Source of the DNA: Fibrisoma limi BUZ 3
GTDB taxonomy: Bacteria > Bacteroidota > Bacteroidia > Cytophagales > Spirosomataceae
Direction: 5' to 3'
Length of the DNA: 64,000 bases
Assembly: GCF_000296815.2 (NCBI RefSeq)
Contig: NZ_CAIT01000005.1
Span: 496,001 to 560,000, forward strand
This document shows, one piece after another, positions 1 to 8,374 of the stretch. Positions within the stretch are counted from its first letter, which is position 1. Each line of letters starts with the position of its first letter. The position numbers and the translations under genes were made by a program. Under the pieces are notes generated by a model, which was not told the DNA's origin, made no database searches, and saw only the letters and a program-made list of their open reading frames with translations.

Positions 1-2211
1 CGGTACGAGTATGCCGATGGACAGGTGCTGCGGATTCGCTTACCGAGGGCTTACACACGACGCGATACGTTCGACATCCGCATCGACTACGTAGCCCGGC
101 CCAACGAGTTACCCGCCGGTGGCAGCCAGGCCATTACGTCGGATAAAGGCCTGTACTTTATCAATCCCACCGGCAGTGAGCCCGATAAACCCCGGCAAAT
201 CTGGACGCAGGGCGAAACGGAAGCCAACTCAGCCTGGTTTCCGACCATCGACGCGCCAAACGAAAAGATGACCCAGGCCATCAGCCTGACCGTCGAGAAT
301 CAGTTTCGTACGCTCTCGAACGGGCGGCTGGTTTCGTCGCAGAGCAACCCCGATGGGACACGTACCGACCTATGGGTACAAGCGCAGCCCCATGCGCCGT
401 ATCTGGCGATGGTTGCCGTCGGAAACTTTGCGTACGTGAGTGACCAGCTCCCGCGTACGCCCGACCGAGGCCCCCTGACCGTCGGCTACTACGTTGAACC
501 GGCCTACGAACCGTTCGCCCGCCAGATTTTCGGGCGCACACCGGCCATGATTACCTTCTTCGAAAAGCTGTTCGGTACGCCGTTCGTCTGGGATAAATAC
601 AGCCAGATCGCCGTACGGGATTTCGTCAGCGGAGCGATGGAAAACACGACGGCGACGGTGCACCAGGAGGGAGTGCAGATGGATGCCCGCGAGCTGGTTG
701 ACGGCAATTCGGATGCTGTCATTGCGCATGAACTGGCCCATCACTGGTTCGGCGATCTCGTTACCTGCGAATCCTGGGCGAATCTGCCGCTGAACGAAGC
801 CTTTGCCACCTACGCCGAGTACCTGTGGTTTGAACACGCCCGCGGCCGGGATGAGGCCGAACTGCACGGCCAGATGGACCTGGCGCAATATCTGTCGGAA
901 GCCGAAACCAAGCAGGAGCCACTGATCCGCTACCGGTACGCCGATCGGGAGGATATGTTCGACGCCCATTCGTACGCGAAAGGTGGGCGGGTGCTGCATT
1001 TTCTGCGGAAGATTATCGGCGACGATGCGTTCTTCCGGGCGCTGACCAGCTACCTGAAACGGCATCGTTTCAGCACGGCCGAGGTAGACGACCTGCGTCA
1101 GGCGTTCGAAGAAGCTACGGGCCAGGACTTGCACTGGTTTTTTGAGCAGTGGTTTTTGTCGCCGGGCCACGCGGTGCTGGCAGTTGAACCGACGTACGAC
1201 GCCGGGACCGTCAATCTACGCGTTACGCAGAAACAGGATACTACGTTTACGCCTATCTACCGGCTGCCCGTCCGGGTCGACATCTGGGTGAAAGGCCGGA
1301 AAACCAGCTACGATGTCGTGGTCGATCAGGCACAGCAAACGCTGACGTTCCCCGCCGACCAACGCCCCGATCTGGTGCTGTTTGATGCGGACCACCGCCT
1401 TGTCGGTACCATTGATCAGCCTAAAAGTCAGCGCGAACTGATTTTTCAGTATTACCACGCTGAACTGTATCAGGATCGGAGCAATGCGATTCTGGCCCAG
1501 GATAATACGACACTGGCGACTGATGGCGATGCTCGTGTCATGGTCATTGCCGCGCTGAATGACCCGTTCTGGCAAATCCGACAGATTGCCGTCAGACGAT
1601 TAGCCAGTTATGTCGGGCCACAAAAAGCCGAGGTGCAGCGGCTGATTCGGGAGCGCCTTCGGAACGATTCGTCGTCGGCAGTGCGGGCTGAGGCAATCCA
1701 AACACTGGCGTCGTACAACGATAAAGTGAACCTACCTCTGTTCAAAGCAGCCCTGACCGATTCGTCGTACATGGTGGTTGCCGTGGCGCTGGAGCGGTAT
1801 CTGGCGGCTAAACCAGCCGATGCCAAAACCGTAGTAGCCAAGCTCGAACACATTCGGCAGGGAGAAGTGCTGTCGGCGGTTGCGGATTATTACGCTGAAG
1901 CGGCCGATCCGGGGCGGTTCGATTGGTTCGTGGCAACCTGGCGGAGTCTGAAGCCTGGTGAGCAGTACAATTTCCTGCAGGTGTTTGCCAAATACTTGCT
2001 GCGGTCGTCGGGCGACATACAGCGCCGGGCAGTTCCGTTGCTGGAGAAAGCCGCCCGGCAGGATGCATCCTCGTCGGTCCGGTTCGGCGCGTATCAGGCG
2101 CTGGGGCTGCTGCTGGACGTACCGGGCGTGGAAGCCATTCGGCAGCGCATTCGGGCGAACGAGCGCGATCCGCAACTGAAAGAGCTGTTCGAAAAGCTGG
2201 GAGCCTACTAA
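1..2211 (+). CDS. M1 family metallopeptidase (aminopeptidase N-like), 5' end outside window
   Basis: The reading frame is open from the first base, so the gene begins upstream of the window. The exopeptidase motif GAMEN is at bases 631-645. The zinc site HELAHHWFGD starts at base 727, and the third ligand lies in NEAFATYAEY (Glu codon at about 796), which is the HExxH-x18-E layout of family M1. After the catalytic and beta domains, the last 240 residues or so form helical HEAT-like repeats rich in R/A/L, as in many Bacteroidota M1 enzymes. The family removes N-terminal amino acids from peptides. The signal peptide, if any, would be outside the window. The gene ends 9 bp before the convergent GHMP kinase gene. 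The family call is secure; substrate preference is unknown. Confidence 0.93.
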   Translation, partial: RYEYADGQVLRIRLPRAYTRRDTFDIRIDYVARPNELPAGGSQAITSDKGLYFINPTGSEPDKPRQIWTQGETEANSAWFPTIDAPNEKMTQAISLTVENQFRTLSNGRLVSSQSNPDGTRTDLWVQAQPHAPYLAMVAVGNFAYVSDQLPRTPDRGPLTVGYYVEPAYEPFARQIFGRTPAMITFFEKLFGTPFVWDKYSQIAVRDFVSGAMENTTATVHQEGVQMDARELVDGNSDAVIAHELAHHWFGDLVTCESWANLPLNEAFATYAEYLWFEHARGRDEAELHGQMDLAQYLSEAETKQEPLIRYRYADREDMFDAHSYAKGGRVLHFLRKIIGDDAFFRALTSYLKRHRFSTAEVDDLRQAFEEATGQDLHWFFEQWFLSPGHAVLAVEPTYDAGTVNLRVTQKQDTTFTPIYRLPVRVDIWVKGRKTSYDVVVDQAQQTLTFPADQRPDLVLFDADHRLVGTIDQPKSQRELIFQYYHAELYQDRSNAILAQDNTTLATDGDARVMVIAALNDPFWQIRQIAVRRLASYVGPQKAEVQRLIRERLRNDSSSAVRAEAIQTLASYNDKVNLPLFKAALTDSSYMVVAVALERYLAAKPADAKTVVAKLEHIRQGEVLSAVADYYAEAADPGRFDWFVATWRSLKPGEQYNFLQVFAKYLLRSSGDIQRRAVPLLEKAARQDASSSVRFGAYQALGLLLDVPGVEAIRQRIRANERDPQLKELFEKLGAY

Positions 2212-2220
2212 CCCGGCAGC

Positions 2221-3291
2221 CTATTCGACTACGGCTCCCTGAGCAACGTGAATTACGTACGCTTTCCCACCTTCCCGTTCGATGGCTTCGGCAACGGCCT
2301 CAGGCTGGTCGGGCGCATAGACAAACATACAGCCACCGCCCCCCGAGCCGTTGATCTTTCCACCCATCGCCCCCGCGTTAAGGGCTGCGTCGAGCATCCG
2401 GTCAATCTTGGGCGTTGAAATCCGCTGGGCATCGCGCAGGGTTGCCTGATGGGTGGTCAGAAGTTTGCCCAGATGAGTATGGTCGAGTTCGGGGGCCTGC
2501 AAAACCGTCAGGGCTTCGCGCAATACATCGCGGTTAGTCAGCGTACCCTTTAGCAGGATATACTCGTCTTTGGTCAAAATGTCTTTGTACTCGGCCGCGT
2601 CGGTCAGCGAAGCCGTATGCAGTGAAAACGCGGGATTGACGCCATTGATACGTTTCAGCATGTCGAGCATACCAAACTTGACCCGCCCCAGAATCCCCAG
2701 TGTGTCTTTCGGCTCCTGCGAATCGCCCAGCACAAACGTACCGAGGTGCGGCCGTAGCACGGTCAGGTTGATCTGCGGTTGCGATTCCAGGTAAATGACG
2801 TTGCCAACGGCGGTGGAGTAATGGTCCATCATACCGCCGGGCTCACCAAACTCCAGCACCTCGGCCACGTAAGCCAGTTCGGCCAGCCGCTCGGGCGACA
2901 GCGGTTGTGGGTTGTCGGCCAGTCGGGACAGGGCGTTCAGCCACGTAACGACCAGGGCCGACGAACTCGACGTACCGGAATTGATAGGTATATCACCCTT
3001 AACGGTTACGTCGAAGCCACTGGAGAACGTATACCCTTCGCGGAGCAGGATGTTGAGAGCCGCCCGGTAATAGTCGCGGTCCTGCTGGTAGGGCAGGGGC
3101 TGACCCGTAAAACCAAACTGTTCGTCAGCCCCGATATCGGGCAGGTGTAGCCGGATAACTGGTTCCTGAATACGTTCGGTAGTGAGGGTAATCCGGCGCG
3201 AAATAGCGGCCGCTATGACCGGCAGGCCGAGGTAGTCCAGGTGTTCGCCAAAGAGACAGATACGGCCCGGAGTTGACGCAGTGACCGCCAT
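2221..3291 (-). CDS. GHMP family sugar kinase, galactokinase-like
   Basis: This 356-residue protein has the three GHMP motifs: an N-terminal galactokinase-type signature GRICLFGEHLDY (residues 9-20), the ATP-binding loop INSGTSSSSALV near residue 110, and the C-terminal GGKINGSGGGGCMFVY. It should phosphorylate a sugar at the anomeric carbon or a neighbouring hydroxyl using ATP in the cytoplasm. The start codon directly abuts the stop codon of the upstream FucP-type permease gene (3291/3292), so the two are almost certainly one operon for uptake and phosphorylation of one sugar. The sequence does not settle the sugar: galactose, L-fucose, arabinose and uronic acids are all phosphorylated by relatives. 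I therefore leave the symbol blank. Confidence 0.85.
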   Translation of the reverse strand: MAVTASTPGRICLFGEHLDYLGLPVIAAAISRRITLTTERIQEPVIRLHLPDIGADEQFGFTGQPLPYQQDRDYYRAALNILLREGYTFSSGFDVTVKGDIPINSGTSSSSALVVTWLNALSRLADNPQPLSPERLAELAYVAEVLEFGEPGGMMDHYSTAVGNVIYLESQPQINLTVLRPHLGTFVLGDSQEPKDTLGILGRVKFGMLDMLKRINGVNPAFSLHTASLTDAAEYKDILTKDEYILLKGTLTNRDVLREALTVLQAPELDHTHLGKLLTTHQATLRDAQRISTPKIDRMLDAALNAGAMGGKINGSGGGGCMFVYAPDQPEAVAEAIEREGGKAYVIHVAQGAVVE

Positions 3292-4524
3292 TTACCAGCT
3301 CGTTTTCTTATAACCCACCGTAGCGTAGTACAGAATAAAGCCGAACAGGGGCAGTAGCAGGGCATAGGCCAACTTTGGACTGATCGTATCAGATAGATAG
3401 CCATGCAGCAGCGGCAGTACCGCCCCGCCCGCAATGGCCATGATGAGCAGCGCCGAGCCAATCTTGGTGAAACGACCCAGCCGGTTTAGCGCCAAGGGCC
3501 AGACGGCCGGCCAGATGGGAGCAATGGCAAACCCGAGCAGGGCAATGCTCAGGATGGACGCGAAGCCGTTGGTTACCAGGGCTACCGTAGTCAAAACCAG
3601 CGCCAGGCCGGAGCCAAACTGCAACGCTTTTTGCTGAGAAATGACTTTAGGGATGAGAACGATGCCCAACAGGTAGCCCGCCAGCAGCCCGTACAGCGTG
3701 TACGTGGTAAAATACTTGGCTTCGTCGTTGCTGAACCCAATGGCCCGGCCGTAGTTGATGATCGTATCGCCGGCGATAACCTCCGCCCCGACGTAGCAGA
3801 ACAGGGCCGCTACGCCTAGCACAAGATTCGGGAATTGCCAGACGCTGGTGTGGGCCGTTACACCCGGATCGGCGGTGGTGTCATCCTGCTCCTCCGATAC
3901 TTCGGGGAGCGTTGAAAAGCGAATCAGAAGGGCCAGCACGATCAGTACCCCCGTCAGGATCAGGTAAGGCGTAACTACTTTTTCCAGACTGGCTGCACCC
4001 GCTACGGCGTTGGCACTTCCGAGCAGCAACCCTCCGAAAATAAACTGACTGCTGATGCCCGCCAGCTTATTGGCGATACCCATGAAACTGATGCGCTGGG
4101 CCGCACTCTCGCGGGGACCGAGAATGGTAACGTAGGGGTTGGAGGCCGTTTGCAGGACCGTCAGGCCGATACCGATCAGGAACAGGCCAACCAGAAACAG
4201 GCCATAGGAAACGGTGTTGGCCGCCGGAACGAAGATCAGTGTGCCGACAGCCATTACCAGTAGCCCCAGCGACATTCCGTTTTTGAAGCCCGTCCGTTTC
4301 AGCACCGCCGACGATGGAATAGCCATGAGCGTGTAGGAGATGAAAAACGCAAAGGCGACCAGATTCGACCCGACCGTACTGAGGTTAAATGCCTGCTTGA
4401 AGAAAGCAATCAGAACGCTGTTCACCCAGGTGACAAAACCGAACACGAAGAATAACGCGCCGATGATGAGCAGCGGACCAAGGTAGTTTGAGCGGGTTTG
4501 AGGAGATGTCGCAGTTGGAGTCAT
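3292..4524 (-). CDS. sugar MFS transporter, FucP/GluP type
   Basis: This 410-residue polytopic inner-membrane protein has about 12 predicted hydrophobic segments. Family hallmarks of fucose/glucose-galactose:proton symporters are visible: a first helix FFVFGFVTWVNSVLIAFFK, the block LTVLQTASNPYVTILGP and SFMGIANKLAGISSQFIFG. It imports a hexose or deoxyhexose with protons. It is the first gene of a two-gene operon with the GHMP kinase, whose ATG follows its TAA with no gap. The leader (4525-4622) is AT-rich, but I do not see a clear TAnnTTTG box in it. Confidence 0.9.
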   Translation of the reverse strand: MTPTATSPQTRSNYLGPLLIIGALFFVFGFVTWVNSVLIAFFKQAFNLSTVGSNLVAFAFFISYTLMAIPSSAVLKRTGFKNGMSLGLLVMAVGTLIFVPAANTVSYGLFLVGLFLIGIGLTVLQTASNPYVTILGPRESAAQRISFMGIANKLAGISSQFIFGGLLLGSANAVAGAASLEKVVTPYLILTGVLIVLALLIRFSTLPEVSEEQDDTTADPGVTAHTSVWQFPNLVLGVAALFCYVGAEVIAGDTIINYGRAIGFSNDEAKYFTTYTLYGLLAGYLLGIVLIPKVISQQKALQFGSGLALVLTTVALVTNGFASILSIALLGFAIAPIWPAVWPLALNRLGRFTKIGSALLIMAIAGGAVLPLLHGYLSDTISPKLAYALLLPLFGFILYYATVGYKKTSW

Positions 4525-4622
4525 TGATAAGAAACGATTAACGGACGCAAGCGATGGTAAGTGTATATTTTAAAAATTTTTACAAATAACAATGATAAAA
4601 CGGTTTTCAAGCCAGCGGCCTA

Positions 4623-6011
4623 TCAAAAATTGTCCGTCAGACCAAAAATTCGTGGGTTTGTTTTCCACTTCCCCCGCGTAAAGTCCGGGATTTCGACCGG
4701 TTTACTCCCCTGGGCGATACTTTGTTCCGACAGCGGGCTGATGGCGCTCCAGACGGCTGCATCATAGACGTCGATAGGTGGGGGCGTTTTGCTTTTTACC
4801 GACTCGATGAATGCCCGAAGCACGAAAAAGTCAATACCCCCGTGGCCGGCGTTATCGGCTGCCTGGGCGTGCCGTTTCCAGAGCGGGTGGTCGTACTTTT
4901 CCTGGTACGCAGCAAACGGCTCCCACGTATGTGCTTTCGGACTCACCTTTTCGAAATAGATCATGTCGTTATCGTCCATCCAGATGCCTTCAGTCCCCTG
5001 CGCCCTGAATCCAAGCGAATAGGGCCGGGGCGAGTTGGTGTCGTGCATGATAACGATGTTCTCCCCGTTGGCGCACTGGATCATCGTCGTGACGACATCA
5101 CCCAGTTTAAAATTGACCTTGGCGTTGGGATGGTTGGCCCCGCCCTTGTCCACTACGTACTTATGCAGGCCGCGGCTTTTGGTAGCCATGCTGGTCAGGT
5201 GAAGGAACCGGTTGCCCCGGTTGATGTCGAGCCAGTGGGCCACCGGACCGAGACCGTGCGTTGGATAGAGGTCACCGTTGCGATCGACGGAGTGCTGCGT
5301 GCGCCAGCGGGCTTCGGCATAACCTTTAGCCCCAAATTCGACCCCGCCCCCGGCGTAGTGCTGTCCGTCGTTGAACTTGATGTCGCGGAGGTCGTGCTGA
5401 TAACCGCAGTGCGCGTAGGTCATTTCGCCGAACATACCCTGCCGGATCATGTTCAGCACAGCCAGTACGTCGCGCCGGTAGCAGACGTTTTCCAGAATCA
5501 TGCAGGGTACTTTGGTCTGCTCGTACGTATTGACCAGATCCCAGGATTCTTTCAGCGTAACGGTGGCCGACACCTCAAGTCCGGCGTATTTGCCCGCTTT
5601 CATTGTTGCTACGGCCATGGGCGTGTGCCATTCCCAGGGCGTAGCGATCACAACCCCGTCCAGATCGTCGCGCTTGAGCATCTGAAGGAACGCTTCGTCA
5701 CCTTTTGTATACGCTTCCGGAAGTTTGCGACCCGCCTTCTGAATAAGCGCGTTGGTGCGGGCGATGGCATCCGGATCAACGTCGCAGATAGCCGGGATCA
5801 CCACATCATCGCGGTAAAGGGCTTGTTGTACGTGACTGCGGCCCCGCGAGCCAACCCCAATGAAACCTAAGCGTACGGGGCCATCGGCCGAACGATGGGT
5901 AGTAGCTGCAAATGCCGGGGATGAATTCAGCAGAACGTCGGGCAGGAAGGGGGTGGCGGCTCCGGTCAGGGCGGCTGTGCGAAGAAAGGTACGTCGGGTC
6001 GTTGACTTCAT
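4623..6011 (-). CDS. exported GH109-type (Gfo/Idh/MocA-fold) glycosidase, alpha-N-acetylgalactosaminidase-like
   Basis: The 462-residue protein starts with a Tat signal (RRTFLR near residues 6-11, then a hydrophobic stretch ending SSPAFA). A Rossmann motif LGFIGVGSRGRSHV follows. It lacks the usual EKP motif of sugar dehydrogenases (LEVSATVTL is found there) and instead shows blocks typical of NAD-dependent GH109 glycosidases: ENVCYRRDVLAVLNM, CGYQHDLRDIKFN, RNGDLYPTHGLGPV and HDTNSPRPYSLGF. GH109 enzymes hydrolyse terminal alpha-N-acetylgalactosamine by a redox-elimination mechanism, with NAD kept bound; Tat export of the folded, cofactor-loaded protein fits that. Length fits the family. A non-hydrolytic oxidoreductase remains possible. 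Confidence 0.8.
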   Translation of the reverse strand: MKSTTRRTFLRTAALTGAATPFLPDVLLNSSPAFAATTHRSADGPVRLGFIGVGSRGRSHVQQALYRDDVVIPAICDVDPDAIARTNALIQKAGRKLPEAYTKGDEAFLQMLKRDDLDGVVIATPWEWHTPMAVATMKAGKYAGLEVSATVTLKESWDLVNTYEQTKVPCMILENVCYRRDVLAVLNMIRQGMFGEMTYAHCGYQHDLRDIKFNDGQHYAGGGVEFGAKGYAEARWRTQHSVDRNGDLYPTHGLGPVAHWLDINRGNRFLHLTSMATKSRGLHKYVVDKGGANHPNAKVNFKLGDVVTTMIQCANGENIVIMHDTNSPRPYSLGFRAQGTEGIWMDDNDMIYFEKVSPKAHTWEPFAAYQEKYDHPLWKRHAQAADNAGHGGIDFFVLRAFIESVKSKTPPPIDVYDAAVWSAISPLSEQSIAQGSKPVEIPDFTRGKWKTNPRIFGLTDNF

Positions 6012-6378
6012 AGCGAAATGCTGGAGGACGGGTTGGAAACGTCAAAGAAACAAATTTTTCTAAAAAACCTACTGATCAAACAGCAGGTCTTACCGTTCAA
6101 ATGGAACACAGCCGTTAGGGAACGAACCCAAGAAAACCGGTGTTTTATAGTAGAAAGGAAGAAACGACGTGTTTAACATTTGTTTGTAAAAGTTGAACAA
6201 AACTCGAAAAGCACGGGTTATTCCTTTGTCAATCGCACTCCAAGAAGCGTCTGGCCGACTGGGTAACCGGAACCTGATCTGACTGGCTTAACGGCTTTCC
6301 ACACGCTTCGCGGTCTGCCTGTGTTGTACACAACCTTTGTAACGACAGGTTGACTGATTTTTACTAGTTAACGAAACT
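6012..6378. other. intergenic region between divergent GH109 and QueD-like genes
   Basis: This stretch of 367 bp is AT-rich for the window and must hold both divergent promoters. On the plus strand AACCTTTG (6332-6339) is one base from the TAnnTTTG -7 consensus, about 40 nt before the QueD-like ATG. On the minus strand the A-rich stretch at about 6050-6066 reads AAAATTTG and TTTCTTTG, each one mismatch from consensus. No gene, RNA or strong terminator is evident. Confidence 0.4.
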
Positions 6379-6858
6379 ATGGACACTTTGCAGGCGGAGT
6401 CACCGCGTGTGAACACAGCCGGTATGGTTGTGCCGCGGGTGGCGGTGTTCCGGAAGGAACATTTCAATGCAGCCCATCGACTGCATAACCCAAACTGGTC
6501 GGACGAAAAGAACGAGCGTGTGTATGGTAAATGCAACAATCCTCACTATCACGGGCATAATTATGAACTGATTGTGCAGGTGGTCGGGCCGGTCGACCCC
6601 GAAACGGGCTACGTTATCGATATGAAGTATCTCGGTGATCTGATCAAAGAACACGTAACCGAACGCTTCGATCACAAAAATCTCAATCTCGACACCGAGG
6701 AATTCGCCGACCTCAATCCTTCGGCCGAAAACATTGCTATCGTTATTTACAACATTCTACGTAACGTGCTAAGCGACAGCTTAGATCTTAAAATCAGACT
6801 GTATGAAACTGAACGGAACTTCGTCGAATACCCCGTCAATCCTGACCGAGTCGCTTAA
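6379..6858 (+). CDS. 6-pyruvoyl/6-carboxy-tetrahydropterin synthase family protein
   Basis: The 159-residue protein has the zinc and active-site pattern of the PTPS/QueD family: His33 in HFNAAHRL, Cys52 and His58/His60 in GKCNNPHYHGHNYEL, and the later blocks RFDHKNLNLD and PSAENIAIVIYNIL. The family converts 7,8-dihydroneopterin triphosphate to 6-carboxytetrahydropterin (queuosine route) or to 6-pyruvoyltetrahydropterin. The next gene, overlapping it by 56 nt, is GTP cyclohydrolase I, which makes that substrate; this supports the pathway but does not choose between the two products. About 20 residues before VAVFRKEHF look like a non-conserved extension, so a start further in cannot be excluded. 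Confidence 0.88.
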   Translation: MDTLQAESPRVNTAGMVVPRVAVFRKEHFNAAHRLHNPNWSDEKNERVYGKCNNPHYHGHNYELIVQVVGPVDPETGYVIDMKYLGDLIKEHVTERFDHKNLNLDTEEFADLNPSAENIAIVIYNILRNVLSDSLDLKIRLYETERNFVEYPVNPDRVA

Positions 6859-7552
6859 CGGTAAGCACCACAATGGCTCATCCGTCGATGCTGTACTGGC
6901 AGAGGAGATGGGTGATGCACACGCGGCCGCTTCGCTCGAAACGCCGTTGCGCGACGATGCATTCGATCTGGATGATGACCTGAAAATTGACCTCATTGAA
7001 GAGCATTTTCGGGAGATTATGCAGATTATGGGCCTGGACCTGACCGACGATAGCCTCAAAGGAACCCCCCGGCGGGTTGCCAAGATGTATATCAAAGAGG
7101 CATTCAGTGGACTGAATCCGGCCAATAAGCCGAGCACCACCTTATTTGATAATAAGTACCAGTATAATCAGATGCTGGTGGAAAAGGACATTACGGTACA
7201 TACGTACTGCGAACACCACTTCGTACCGATTATCGGCAAAGCTCATGTTGCGTATATCTCAAGCGGTAAGGTGATCGGGCTGTCGAAGCTGAACCGGATC
7301 GTGCAGTACTTCTCAAAGCGGCCCCAGGTGCAGGAACGACTGACGATGCAGATCGCCGATGAATTGAAGAAAGCGCTGAATACGGAAGATGTAGCCGTGA
7401 TTATCGACGCCAAGCATTTGTGCGTGTCGACTCGGGGTGTGAATGATACAGCCAGTTCAACCATTACGTCGGCTTACAGCGGAAAGTTCGAGGACGAAGC
7501 GACCCGGCAGGAACTGCTGCGCTACATCAGCGTTTCGACGGCAACAATCTAA
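6803..7552 (+). CDS. folE: GTP cyclohydrolase I
   Basis: The 249-residue protein has the complete C-terminal GTP cyclohydrolase I domain. Zinc ligands are Cys136 and His139 in TYCEHHFVPI and Cys207 in KHLCVSTRGV; SKLNRIVQYFSKRPQVQERL and ASSTITSAYSG complete the signature. It converts GTP to dihydroneopterin triphosphate, the entry to folate and tetrahydropterins. The first 55 residues or so are low-complexity and acidic, and are encoded partly inside the end of the QueD-like gene in another frame. A second in-frame ATG at 6908 would remove the overlap and give 214 residues, closer to the usual length of about 200-220. I keep the upstream start with moderate certainty. Confidence 0.93.
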   Translation: MKLNGTSSNTPSILTESLNGKHHNGSSVDAVLAEEMGDAHAAASLETPLRDDAFDLDDDLKIDLIEEHFREIMQIMGLDLTDDSLKGTPRRVAKMYIKEAFSGLNPANKPSTTLFDNKYQYNQMLVEKDITVHTYCEHHFVPIIGKAHVAYISSGKVIGLSKLNRIVQYFSKRPQVQERLTMQIADELKKALNTEDVAVIIDAKHLCVSTRGVNDTASSTITSAYSGKFEDEATRQELLRYISVSTATI

Positions 7553-7554
7553 CC

Positions 7555-7642
7555 GGTTTGTGGTTCGTAGTTTGTGGTTTGTCGTGTTCACAAGGCTAAC
7601 CGGCCGATTGCACGACTAACCACAAACAACAAACTACAAACC
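7555..7642. repeat. imperfect 32-bp inverted repeat filling the folE-SDR gap
   Basis: Arms 7555-7586 and 7611-7642 are reverse complements at 28 of 32 positions, with a 24-nt loop. They fill the space between the FolE stop codon and the SDR start. There is no T-run, so this is not a classic terminator. The 17-mer at 7569-7585 recurs exactly at 55198-55214 in another intergenic inverted repeat, so this belongs to a dispersed element family. Confidence 0.8.
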
Positions 7643-7648
7643 GTTTTC

Positions 7649-8356
7649 ATGCAAGGCAAACAAATTCTCATCGTTGGCGCCAGTTCGGGTATTGGTCACG
7701 CCCTGGCCCAACATCTGCAAACGCAGGGCGCTACGCTCTTCACCGCCGGCCGAAACCAGCCCGAAGGCATCCAGTCGACCCACATGACCTGGGATGTTAC
7801 GCAACAATCGGCCGCCGACGCGCTTAACCAACTCCCCGATACGCTCCACGGTTTGGTATACGCACCGGGAACGATCAATCTCAAACCATTTCAACGGCTC
7901 TCCATCGACGACTACCGCAGGGACCTGGAGATTAATGTCCTGGGTGCCGTAGCCGCCATTCACGCGGCCTATCCCGCCGTTAAGAAGTCAAAAGCGGGAA
8001 GTATTGTGCTGTTCAGCACCGTAGCGGCCAAACTGGGCATGGGTTTGCATTCATCCATTTCGGTAGCCAAATCGGCGGTGGAAGGGCTCACGAAATCCTT
8101 AGCGGCAGAATTCGCTCCCTACAACATCCGCGTCAATGCCATAGCGCCGTCGCTGACGGATACGCCCCTGGCCGAATCGGCTGGCTTGCTCGGCGATGAC
8201 AACAAACGTGATGCGGCCAAAAAACGCCACCCGCTGAGCCGCTACGGTACGCCGGAGGATATTGCCGGTATGGCTGCCTACCTGCTGTCGGATCAGGCGG
8301 CCTGGGTCACCGGTCAGATCATCGGCGTCGATGGAGGCATGGGAAACTTGAAGTAG
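7649..8356 (+). CDS. SDR family oxidoreductase lacking the catalytic tyrosine
   Basis: This is a 235-residue short-chain dehydrogenase/reductase. The cofactor loop is VGASSGIG (residues 9-16), the NNAG-like segment is YAPGTINL, and the C-terminal part has NAIAPSLTDTPL and GQIIGVDGGMG. At the active site the usual YxxxK reads ISVAK (Ile137, Lys141), so the catalytic tyrosine is missing while the lysine and the Ser in LFSTVA remain. The ATG at 7649 is chosen because the domain begins there and any earlier start would put the inverted repeat in the coding region. The substrate is unknown. Confidence 0.88.
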   Translation: MQGKQILIVGASSGIGHALAQHLQTQGATLFTAGRNQPEGIQSTHMTWDVTQQSAADALNQLPDTLHGLVYAPGTINLKPFQRLSIDDYRRDLEINVLGAVAAIHAAYPAVKKSKAGSIVLFSTVAAKLGMGLHSSISVAKSAVEGLTKSLAAEFAPYNIRVNAIAPSLTDTPLAESAGLLGDDNKRDAAKKRHPLSRYGTPEDIAGMAAYLLSDQAAWVTGQIIGVDGGMGNLK

Positions 8357-8362
8357 GAAGGG

Positions 8363-8370
8363 TACCTTTG
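8363..8370 (+). promoter_or_regulatory. Bacteroidota -7 box TACCTTTG for truA
   Basis: TACCTTTG matches the TAnnTTTG consensus exactly and ends 4 nt before the first of two tandem ATG codons of truA. Transcription starting about 5 nt after the box would give an almost leaderless mRNA. No good -33 TTG is seen at the usual spacing. Confidence 0.45.
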
Positions 8371-8374
8371 CGGC

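Noticed and set aside
4722-5870. 382-codon open frame on the plus strand
   Set aside because: Shadow of the GH109-type gene on the other strand.
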